Assembly: GCA_947625265.1 (NCBI GenBank)
Contig: CANQNM010000005.1
Coordinates: forward strand, 1 to 32,895
Length of the DNA stretch: 32,895 nucleotides
Source: an uncultured Clostridia bacterium
GTDB taxonomy: Bacteria > Bacillota > Clostridia > Oscillospirales > CAG-272
Reading direction: 5' to 3'
Positions 8,097 through 16,236 of this stretch are shown here, piece by piece; position 1 is the stretch's first letter; each line of letters begins with the position of its first letter. Made by a program: the position numbers and the translations under genes. The notes under the pieces were generated by a model. The model saw nothing but the letters and a program-made list of their open reading frames with translations. It was not told the DNA's origin and did not search any database.

Positions 8097-10472
8097 TCAT
8101 AGATCCATCAAGGAAAGTGCGGTGAGTTGCCCTGTTTTTACACACTTTTCTTCGTTATCCCAAAAAAACTTAAACGGTTCGACACTTCCATGACACTCAA
8201 GCAATCTATGAGACAGAAAACTTTCCGCCTCATTTTTGATCAACCGCATAATTGTGCGTGCGCCGTATTTTGGCTGTGCCAGTGCTGCCGACGTTAAATG
8301 CTCAAGATAACTTTCATCAAAAACAATCTGCACGCCCTTCGTTTTCAGTTTCTTTTGAAGTTCCGCGCATTTTTCCCCGGCGATTTTTTTCAACGTGTCC
8401 TTTGTGAGGGGATCGAAAAAAATGATTTCATCAATACGGTTTAAAAATTCCACAGGAAAAATATCTTTTAAACATTCCTCTCCCGGTCTGTTATCGCTTG
8501 CGGTATCCTTAGAAACGTATCCAACAGTTCGCTTGGAAAAATTTTGCTCTCCAGCATTTTCCGTCATGATGATCATACAGTTTCGAAAAGAAACCGTTCT
8601 GCCAGCAGAATCATTGATTTGACCTCTTTCAAAAATTTGCAAAAGAAGAGCGTACACTTCCCGATGTGCCTTTCCAATTTCGTCTAAGAGCAATACGCAA
8701 TTGGGACGCCGCCGAACCTTTTCGGTCAACTGTCCTCCCTCGTTGTATCCCACGTATCCTGGCGGTGCTCCGATCAGCCTGGAAACGCTGTGCTGTTCCG
8801 CATATTCCGACATATCCACGCAAACACAGGAGGAACTGTCTCCAAACAGTTCACAGGCCAACTGTTTTGCCGCCGCGGATTTTCCAACGCCAGACGGTCC
8901 GACGAAAAGAAACACACCCAACGGGCAATCTTCCCCCGACATTCCCGCCTTTGCCCTGTCGACAGCCCGGCAAAGGGAAGAAATAGCGCGCGCCTGTCCA
9001 AATATCTTTTGCGACAACCGTTTTTCAAGATCCTGTCCCCTGCTTTTCCGATCGTTTTCAAAAGAGAGGTTCAACTGCTTACCCAGCACCTGCTCTACAA
9101 TTTCTGCAGTCAAAACCGGCGGTTGTTGATCTTCTTCTTTCTCATAAGCCTTCTGCACTGCGTCGATTCGCATTGCAATTCTTCCATTCCCGCCTTGTAG
9201 GGCCTCTTTTTTGCCCATTTCCAGATTCATTTTTAATGGATTTCCCCCTTGGCGACTTACGTGAAGAAAAGCTGCAGATTCGTCAAGAAGATCTATGGCT
9301 TTATCGGGTAAAAACCGTTCCGGATTGTATCTTATTGATAGATCCACCGCCTTTATAATTGCGTCGTCCCCAATGGTGATCCCATGGTGCTTTTCGTACC
9401 TGTTTTTCAGTCCTTTCAGGATCAGAATAGATTCGTCTCTGCTCGGTTCTTCCAAGGAAACTTTGGCAAATCTTCTCTCAAGCGCGGGGTCTCTTTCAAT
9501 GTATTTTTTGTACTCCCCATGGGTTGTAGCGCCGATAAGCCGTATTTCTCCCCGTGCAAGGGGCGGCTTGAGAATATTTGCGCCATCCATAGCGCCCTCT
9601 GCCGTTCCTGCGCCGATCAGGGTATGAATTTCGTCTATAAACAGAATAACTGACGGATCTTTCGCCTCCTCAATTACCTTTTTCAGACGATCCTCAAACT
9701 CTCCCCTGTATTTTGCGCCAGCAATCATCGAAGAAAGATCCAAGGAATAAATGTGCACATTTAAGAGTTCCTTCGGGACCTCTCCTGCCGCTACCTTTTG
9801 AGCGATGCCCTCAACAGCAGCGGTTTTCCCAACACCCGGATCACCCACGAGACAGGGATTGTTTTTGCCGCGTCTGCATAGGATTCGTATAAGTCTCCCG
9901 ATTTCCTCTTCCCTGCCGATAATTGGATCTATGGCGCCGTTGGCCGCCGCAACACAGAGGTCCTTACCGTACTTGTTCAGATATTCAAATGATCGCGCTC
10001 TTCCCTCCTCTCTTGCTCCGGAACCCAGCAGCGCAGATGTACTGGACATGTAAATTTTTAAATCTTCTTTCAATTCTCCTAACGGTACGCCTGCATATCC
10101 CAAAACTCTTGAGGCAGCGCCGCCATTTTCCTCAAGGATACCGTACAGAAGGTGTTCGCTGCCGACGCTTTTGGAGGCATATCTATCCGCGCATGCCATG
10201 GCGGTCTTCATGGCACCTTTTAACCGGGGAGTGATATCTTCCGGTTTTGCTTCCATGGGGGCGGTAACGGGCGTCCCCCGTTCAATGAGCGCTCTGACGG
10301 TACGGTAATCCGCCCCCCTGGCGGAAAGCAGAATGGCGGCGGCGCATCCGCCGCACATCAGCATTCCCAAAAGCACGTGCTCGCTTCCGATGTACCCATG
10401 TCCCAATTCATTGGAGACTATCAAAGCATTTTCCAAAATTTCCTTTGCATATTCTGAATAGTTTTCCGGCAT
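8097..10472 (-). CDS. clpC: Divergent ClpC-like AAA+ unfoldase (Clp N-domain, two AAA+ modules)
   Basis: N-repeat region (AKEILENALIVSNELGHGYIGSEHVLLGML), Walker A GDPGVGKTAAVEG and GPSGVGKSAAAKQ, Walker B VILFIDEIHTLIGAG and CVLLLDEIGKAH, GAPPGYVGYNEGGQLTEKVRRRPN, PEFLNRIDE-like VEFLNRIDEIIFF. Confidence 0.88.
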   Translation of the reverse strand: MPENYSEYAKEILENALIVSNELGHGYIGSEHVLLGMLMCGGCAAAILLSARGADYRTVRALIERGTPVTAPMEAKPEDITPRLKGAMKTAMACADRYASKSVGSEHLLYGILEENGGAASRVLGYAGVPLGELKEDLKIYMSSTSALLGSGAREEGRARSFEYLNKYGKDLCVAAANGAIDPIIGREEEIGRLIRILCRRGKNNPCLVGDPGVGKTAAVEGIAQKVAAGEVPKELLNVHIYSLDLSSMIAGAKYRGEFEDRLKKVIEEAKDPSVILFIDEIHTLIGAGTAEGAMDGANILKPPLARGEIRLIGATTHGEYKKYIERDPALERRFAKVSLEEPSRDESILILKGLKNRYEKHHGITIGDDAIIKAVDLSIRYNPERFLPDKAIDLLDESAAFLHVSRQGGNPLKMNLEMGKKEALQGGNGRIAMRIDAVQKAYEKEEDQQPPVLTAEIVEQVLGKQLNLSFENDRKSRGQDLEKRLSQKIFGQARAISSLCRAVDRAKAGMSGEDCPLGVFLFVGPSGVGKSAAAKQLACELFGDSSSCVCVDMSEYAEQHSVSRLIGAPPGYVGYNEGGQLTEKVRRRPNCVLLLDEIGKAHREVYALLLQIFERGQINDSAGRTVSFRNCMIIMTENAGEQNFSKRTVGYVSKDTASDNRPGEECLKDIFPVEFLNRIDEIIFFDPLTKDTLKKIAGEKCAELQKKLKTKGVQIVFDESYLEHLTSAALAQPKYGARTIMRLIKNEAESFLSHRLLECHGSVEPFKFFWDNEEKCVKTGQLTALSLMDL

Positions 10473-10555
10473 ATCTTGTCTATGACCGTTCCTTTCCCGC
10501 CGATGGCCGTTTTAGGGAGTATAGTCATTTTTCTGTCTTTTATTCTCTTATTTCC

Positions 10556-11089
10556 TTATTCCCTGTTTTGATTTTTATTGAAACTGTCAGCCAACCTGTT
10601 CCAGGTTTCAGAATCCACCTCGCCTGTTTGCGGCAGGTTCCAAACCCCCTGAAGGCAGGCAATATTTTCGGAAGTCGGCTCATCAAAAATTCCGTTGATC
10701 TGCTGCTCTTCGAGGTCTCCATATATGGTAGACAACGATTCCAACATAATCTGTATAATACTTACCAGAGGAAGAGAGTCCCCCAAAATGAGTTTGTTGT
10801 CTTTTAGTCCACATTCAAATGGATAAATAGGATTGGAAATCGCTGCCTTTTGAAGTGCTGCTTCATAAGCATCACGCAAAGCGAGCCATGTGGCATAGTC
10901 TACAATTCCCGTTTGTCCCATTCCCATCAATCCTTGAAAAACACGCACGGCGTTCTTTGTTTTTCCGTCGTATATTCCGTCTGGAACAATTAACGGAATG
11001 GGCATTCCGCCCCGTTCAATTCCCCTCAGCCATTCCTGTATCTGGAAAATGGCTCTTTCACGATCGGTTCCACTGCTTTGTTGTAACAT
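10556..11089 (-). CDS. Small protein with two peptidoglycan-binding-like (PG_binding_1) domains
   Basis: VPDGIYDGKTKNAVRVFQGLMGMGQTGIVDYATWLAL and INGIFDEPTSENIACLQGVWNLPQTGEVDSETWNRL. Start set at ATG 11089 (MLQQSSG) behind AAAGGAGTG, shorter than the ORF-track start. Confidence 0.85.
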   Translation of the reverse strand: MLQQSSGTDRERAIFQIQEWLRGIERGGMPIPLIVPDGIYDGKTKNAVRVFQGLMGMGQTGIVDYATWLALRDAYEAALQKAAISNPIYPFECGLKDNKLILGDSLPLVSIIQIMLESLSTIYGDLEEQQINGIFDEPTSENIACLQGVWNLPQTGEVDSETWNRLADSFNKNQNRE

Positions 11090-11102
11090 AAACACTCCTT
11101 TC

Positions 11103-12512
11103 TTACTCGATATCGTATCCGGGAAATTGATTGTTCTCTCTTTGTGTTCCCGCCACAATATCATTGTATTCGTCTGCAATTTTCGACCAGGTAATTGCCC
11201 CCACTGTTCCGTCCACCGTCAGATCAAACAACGTCTGAATAGCATAGACGGCATTCCTTGTTTCTTCATCAAAGATACCGTCAACGGTGATCTCCGGAAT
11301 ACTGTCGTAAGCAGTAGAAAGGACGTTGATGTATTCCTGAAGCGTGCGCACATCTTCCCCTTCGCTTCCAATTCTCAAAACAAATCCAGGAAAAGGTCTC
11401 GCCACGCCCTCATACGCGGAGGGGGGAAGACTCTGAATAATGCCTCTATACTCGTCGATCAACGCGTTCCATGTCAACTCATCCACCACGCCTGTCGTTG
11501 GCAATCCCGTGTAATTTTGAAAGTCCATGACCAATTCAACTGTCGCCCCATCATAAATACCGTTTATGGGAATGTCGGTAAAATCGGTAGTAAACGCGCT
11601 TACAAAATTCAGAAAATACTGTAACAGGCTTACAGGAAGACCTGTATCCCCTTCTGAAAGACTGTCTGCAAACTGAAGAAGCACTTCGTCGTAAGTTAAT
11701 CCTTCGGAAAGCAGTTCATTCAGTTTTTTTACGGCGTTGTATTTTTGTCTAATCTCATACCATGTTGCCTTTCCCACAATGCCATCCTGCTCTAGGCCGA
11801 ATATTTTCTGAAATTCCAACACTGCCCTTTCGGTTTCCGTTCCGAATATACCGTCCACTAGAGGAATTTTAGGAATGGAAGGATAGTTTGCGGAAATACG
11901 GTTTAATCGTGTTTGTAAAATATAGACATTGTTTCCGACAGAACCGAGTCTTAGCGGTATAGTGGGAGAATTTTCTTGAGGAGTTGAAATGCTTACATCG
12001 GTTACCAATTCGATATCATCTCCATAAAAGTATTTTAATATTTCAATGGGCGTCAACCCTTCGTTTGCCAGCCGTGCGCTTTCCCTTTGAGAGAGACCCG
12101 CGCAGGTTGTATTCAGTCCGTCACAGTACAGCGCGAAAAGCGGTTCTACATTGCCGACTCTGCGAATATAACTGTCAAAATAATCGTCTACAAGCAGAGA
12201 AATATTCTCAAACACACTGCCTGAAGGATTGTATGCCTGATCAAGCTGCGTGGACGAGGTAATATCAAAGTCATATCCCTGGCTTCTGTAAAATTCAGTA
12301 TAATACCTGTTAAGCGCAAAGGAAGTCTGTGCGATAATATTTGCAATCAAAGCGTTTTCATTCCAGGAAGGATAAACTTCATTGGAAGCCACATTGGATA
12401 TGTAATCCGTGAAACTGACTTCCACATTTGGTGCCGCCTCATCCGGCGCGCCAAGATGCACGACAATTGTTTCTGGAATTGTGGGTGAAAGCACTTGCGG
12501 GGGGGTGTTCAC
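11103..12512 (-). CDS. Protein with SpoIID-like N-terminal domain and three PG-binding domains
   Basis: N-term ISNVASNEVYPSWNENALIANIIAQTSFALNRYYTEFYRSQGYDFDITSSTQLDQAY...LYCDGLNTTCAGLSQRESARLANEGLTPIEILKYFYGDDIELV, then VDGIFGTETERAVLEFQKIFGLEQDGIVGKATW, INGIYDGATVELVMDFQNYTGLPTTGVVDELTW and VDGIFDEETRNAVYAIQTLFDLTVDGTVGAITW. Confidence 0.85.
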   Translation of the reverse strand: MNTPPQVLSPTIPETIVVHLGAPDEAAPNVEVSFTDYISNVASNEVYPSWNENALIANIIAQTSFALNRYYTEFYRSQGYDFDITSSTQLDQAYNPSGSVFENISLLVDDYFDSYIRRVGNVEPLFALYCDGLNTTCAGLSQRESARLANEGLTPIEILKYFYGDDIELVTDVSISTPQENSPTIPLRLGSVGNNVYILQTRLNRISANYPSIPKIPLVDGIFGTETERAVLEFQKIFGLEQDGIVGKATWYEIRQKYNAVKKLNELLSEGLTYDEVLLQFADSLSEGDTGLPVSLLQYFLNFVSAFTTDFTDIPINGIYDGATVELVMDFQNYTGLPTTGVVDELTWNALIDEYRGIIQSLPPSAYEGVARPFPGFVLRIGSEGEDVRTLQEYINVLSTAYDSIPEITVDGIFDEETRNAVYAIQTLFDLTVDGTVGAITWSKIADEYNDIVAGTQRENNQFPGYDIE

Positions 12513-12557
12513 GTTCTCTTTCCTCCTTCTTCGACCTTTGGATGTGCAGACAACTGT

Positions 12558-12953
12558 TTAAACATCGGATGTCATAACCATTTCCCGATCGTATTGCGTT
12601 TGACGCAGTCCCGCTTTGTCCGGTAAGGCTGCCATATTGATTACCTGAACGGTTTTTACACCCGCCAACACCTCCACACCGTGTAAAATTACCTTTTGAT
12701 ATCCGTCCTTTTCCGCTTCAATGGTATATCTTTGCACTTTCGGGTCAAGATTTGCGGTGTTCTCTGCTTCTTCAAAATTGATCACAATATCAGGCGTGCT
12801 TCCCGTGCGATCCGTATATACCTCAGAAATCACCCTGCTTTCCGCTCCGTTCTCACTAATCACTCTGACCAAAACTTCAGCGAGCGGATACAGTCCGAAT
12901 CCAGTACGGGCTTTTACCACCAATTCCCCTGTGTTTGAATTTTCCCGATTCAT
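12558..12953 (-). CDS. Small carboxypeptidase-regulatory-like (beta-sandwich) domain protein
   Basis: 131 aa; ...GELVVKARTGFGLYPLAEVLVRV...YTIEAEKDGYQKVILHGVEVLAGVKTVQVINM. Co-directional and just upstream of the SpoIID-like gene. Confidence 0.65.
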   Translation of the reverse strand: MNRENSNTGELVVKARTGFGLYPLAEVLVRVISENGAESRVISEVYTDRTGSTPDIVINFEEAENTANLDPKVQRYTIEAEKDGYQKVILHGVEVLAGVKTVQVINMAALPDKAGLRQTQYDREMVMTSDV

Positions 12954-13184
12954 TTTTGCCCTCCAGTTTTTATCGGTTTTTCATTCCATCATATGTAAAA
13001 ACGCAAAAAAAGTTCTAAAAATTTTAAGAGCCAAAAAGTATTGCGTATATGGCATTGCCCAAAAATTTTTTTGAAACGATGTACTAAAGACTGTCAATAA
13101 TACCTCGTAACATAAATCATTTTGCAAAGCAAACGTACAGGGTTCATTTACTGTTTTCGAACAGGAAAAATTCATACCGCACGA

Positions 13185-13390
13185 TCATAGAAGACATTGA
13201 TGAACCGCCGTCCTTTTACACACCGTGCGTATCGTTCGATACAATGCGTTTTCAACGTCAGTGGCTTCCCCCACATCCGGCTTCCACGGATTCAACCTTT
13301 GGCCGAGCGCCCTTGCTTTCGGCTGTATCCTTCCCACTACCGGACGAATTCGTGGTTCTTCCCATTGGAAACCCGCGCCGTCAGGCGCAC
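13185..13390 (-). mobile_element. Possible degenerate/ORF-less group II (IIC-like) intron relic or other structured RNA
   Basis: Minus strand begins GTGCGCCTGACGGCGC, contains AGCCGAAAGCAAGGGCGC...GGTTGAATCCGTGGAAGC, and a domain V-like GTATCGAACGATACGCACGGTGTGTAAAAGGACGGCGG. It lies 10 nt downstream of a terminator-type hairpin. No RT ORF. Confidence 0.35.
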
Positions 13391-13400
13391 CATATAAAAT

Positions 13401-13440
13401 TGCCGCACAAACGTTCCTGCATTTGTGCGGCATCCTTTTT
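13401..13440. terminator. Terminator-like hairpin, bidirectional in appearance
   Basis: TGCCGCACAAA-N9-TTTGTGCGGCA (11-bp arms), followed on + by TCCTTTTTT and on - by ATTTTATAT. Confidence 0.75.
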
Positions 13441-13582
13441 TATTATCCTTCGCCCGGTTCAAATCTTCCCGGCACGGCCTTTTCAGTCAATTTTTCCAAA
13501 AATTTTCGCTTTCGGCGCGTTTTTTACCTTCTCCCTATTTTCTTCTGCCTTTCGTAGACGTTAGCGCGTTCAAAGTGCTGGT

Positions 13583-13840
13583 TTATTTCCGAGAGTAGGA
13601 AACATATGTTTCCTGAATTTCAGTCGCCGTCTGTTTAGGATCCGAAAAATCAACGGCAATCCCATCACTGTCACACCAACCTGTCGTGTGAATGGAAACG
13701 GTTTCGAGGTTAAAACAGTCCATAAATGCCATTTTCCCTATAGAATCGACACTGTAGGGATTTCTATCGAGGTAAGACTGGTGCAACCTTCAAATGCCAT
13801 CTCTCTAATGGATGTAAGCCCTTCAGGCATTGACCCACAT
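13583..13840 (-). pseudogene. 3' remnant of an LRR_5/BspA-type surface protein gene, frameshifted
   Basis: One frame reads MPEGLTSIREMAFEGCTSLTSIEIP then hits a stop. An adjacent frame continues DSIGKMAFMDCFNLETVSIHTTGWCDSDGIAVDFSDPKQTATEIQETYVSYSRK*. Confidence 0.7.
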
Positions 13841-13864
13841 CATCGGCCACATCGTCGACAGACT

Positions 13865-14437
13865 TCATTCTCCCCGCCCTAACAAAAAGGCTTTTTTGTT
13901 CATTTCCACAAATTTGGGGGCGACAACCTCCTCCAAAGCGGAAATCCATTCCTCCTTTGAAAAAGGAAAATAGCAGGACAGTCTTCCCATAAGCACAATG
14001 TTCACCACTTTGGAACTTCCCGCTTGCGCAGCAATGGACAGCGCGTCCAATTCATCTACGTACACACCCTTTTCTTTCAGTTCATTCAAAACGTTTTCAG
14101 GATAGGACGCGGCCCCCGTAATCACTGGCATGGGATCGATTTGCTGGGTATTCACAACGATTTTTCCGCCTAAACGGAGCATCGGCGCGTGCCGTGCAGC
14201 CTCAAGTTTTTCAAAGGAAACAATGAAATCCGCCTCCCCTGCAGTGACCAAAGGAGAATACACCCTGTCCCCATAGCGCACATAGGTGACTACCGACCCT
14301 CCTCTTTGACTCATCCCGTGCACCTCGGAAACCTTCACGTCGTAGCCCTTTTTGATCAGCACATGTCCCAAGAGTTTGCTGGCAAGCAGACTTCCCTGCC
14401 CGCCGACGCCCACGATCATAATGTTGGTTGTTTTCAT
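13865..14437 (-). CDS. iorB: Indolepyruvate ferredoxin oxidoreductase, beta subunit
   Basis: MKTTNIMIVGVGGQGSLLASKLLGHVLIKKGYDVKVSEVHGMSQRGGSVVTYVRYG; adjacent to iorA. Confidence 0.92.
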   Translation of the reverse strand: MKTTNIMIVGVGGQGSLLASKLLGHVLIKKGYDVKVSEVHGMSQRGGSVVTYVRYGDRVYSPLVTAGEADFIVSFEKLEAARHAPMLRLGGKIVVNTQQIDPMPVITGAASYPENVLNELKEKGVYVDELDALSIAAQAGSSKVVNIVLMGRLSCYFPFSKEEWISALEEVVAPKFVEMNKKAFLLGRGE

Positions 14438-14475
14438 ATTTGTGACCAATCCTTTCTCTTCAAGAACTATACCGT

Positions 14476-16212
14476 TTATTTCCGACCGATCGCACCGAAG
14501 GCGCAAAGTTGTTCGCACACGCCGCATCCGACGCATTGCGTCTCGTCAATCACTGCCTTGCCTGCTTTCATGCTGATAGCGGGACACCCAAGTTTCATGC
14601 AGTTTTTGCAGCTTCTGCACTGATCCGCGCGTACAGTAAGAGACGGTTTGGACTTCACGTATTTCAAAAGCATACACGGACGCCTTGAGATGATCACTGA
14701 CGGCTCCTCTGCTTTAAGTTCCTCTTTTACGGCGATTTCACAGGCTTTCAGATCGTATGGATCCACTACCCGCACCCTGTTGATTCCCAGTGCTCTGCAC
14801 AGAGCCTCGAGATCAACCTTTGCCGCCGGGTCACCTTTGATGTTGTAACCGGTTGTCGGATTCTGCTGATGTCCAGTCATACCTGTAATAGAATTGTCAA
14901 GAATGATGACGGTGGAATTGGAGGCGTTATAGGAAATATTCACAAGTCCCGTCATGCCCGAATGCATAAACGTGGAATCCCCAATAACACAAACTGTTTT
15001 CTTTTCGCTTTCCTTTCCCCCCGCTTTGTTGAACCCATGAATTCCGGAAACCGACGCACCCATGCAAAGAGTGGAATCCAGTGCGTTCAAAGGTTGTTGG
15101 GCGCCCAAAGTATAGCAGCCGATATCCCCCAGAACCGTCAACTTCATTTTTGAAAGGACATAGAACAATCCTCTGTGAGGGCATCCAGCACACATCACCG
15201 GAGGCCGCATGGGAATGGGGCTATCCGCGGAAATCACTTCTGATTGCTGGTGCAGCAGCAGCCTTCTCACATCTTCCTGCGAAAGTTCACCGACCATTGG
15301 AAAGATGTTTTTTCCCTCCACAGTCAACCCAATATTTTTGCAATGGGTTTCGATGATGGGATCCAATTCCTCTACCACCACCAATCGTTTCACTTTGGAG
15401 GCAAACTCGATAAGAGATTTTACCGGCATTGGATTTATCAGACCCAGTTTGTAAACTGAGACGGTGTCTCCAAAGACCTCTTTTACATACTGATAACATG
15501 TACCCGACGTCACAATTCCCAGTTCCGAGCCATTATCTTCAATTATGTTGTAGGGACAGTTTTCTGCAAATTCTATAAGATCCTTTGTGCGTTTCTCCAC
15601 CACAGGATGCTTTTTTTTGGCATATCCCGGCATCATGATGTATTTTTCAGGCTGTTTTTCATAGGAGAGCAATTCCCTCGGAAGACGCTCTCCTGTGTCA
15701 ACCACACCCTGACAATGGGCAATCCGCGTGCACATACGGAGCATCACCGGTGTGTCAAACCGTTCCGAAAGATCGAAAGCGGTTTTTGTAAAAAAATACG
15801 CCTCTTCAGAATCGGAAGGTTCAAGCATGGGAATCTTCGCCGCAATGGCATAGTGTCTCGAATCCTGTTCATTCTGTGAAGAATGCATCGCGGGGTCGTC
15901 CGCCACACAGAGAAGCATACCGGCTCTGATTCCCGTATAGGACATGGTAAACAACGGATCAGCCGCCACGTTCATTCCCACATGCTTCATGGCGCATGCC
16001 GAACGAGCGCCTCTCAGTGATGCGCCAAAAGCAACTTCCGTCGCGACTTTCTCATTGGGCGCCCATTCGCAATATATCTCATTTTCATCATATTTTGCGG
16101 CAAACTCGGTGATTTCAGTGGATGGCGTTCCGGGATAACTGGAAACCACTCGCACGCCCGCTTCATACAATCCCCGCGCCACCGCGGCGTTTCCAATCAA
16201 CAGTTCTTTCAT
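14476..16212 (-). CDS. iorA: Indolepyruvate ferredoxin oxidoreductase, alpha subunit (TPP + 2[4Fe-4S])
   Basis: YPGTPSTEITEFAA, MCAGCPHRGLFYVLSKM, GDIGCYTLG, C-terminal ferredoxin CRSCKNCMKLGCPAIS...CVGCGVCEQLCAFGAI. Confidence 0.95.
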   Translation of the reverse strand: MKELLIGNAAVARGLYEAGVRVVSSYPGTPSTEITEFAAKYDENEIYCEWAPNEKVATEVAFGASLRGARSACAMKHVGMNVAADPLFTMSYTGIRAGMLLCVADDPAMHSSQNEQDSRHYAIAAKIPMLEPSDSEEAYFFTKTAFDLSERFDTPVMLRMCTRIAHCQGVVDTGERLPRELLSYEKQPEKYIMMPGYAKKKHPVVEKRTKDLIEFAENCPYNIIEDNGSELGIVTSGTCYQYVKEVFGDTVSVYKLGLINPMPVKSLIEFASKVKRLVVVEELDPIIETHCKNIGLTVEGKNIFPMVGELSQEDVRRLLLHQQSEVISADSPIPMRPPVMCAGCPHRGLFYVLSKMKLTVLGDIGCYTLGAQQPLNALDSTLCMGASVSGIHGFNKAGGKESEKKTVCVIGDSTFMHSGMTGLVNISYNASNSTVIILDNSITGMTGHQQNPTTGYNIKGDPAAKVDLEALCRALGINRVRVVDPYDLKACEIAVKEELKAEEPSVIISRRPCMLLKYVKSKPSLTVRADQCRSCKNCMKLGCPAISMKAGKAVIDETQCVGCGVCEQLCAFGAIGRK

Positions 16213-16236
16213 TTGCGATACCTCACTTCCGTATTT

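Noticed and set aside
13185-13433. 82-aa minus-strand ORF MPHKCRNVCAAILYGAPDGAGFQWEEP...
   Set aside because: Spans a terminator hairpin and RNA-like structured sequence; better explained as non-coding.
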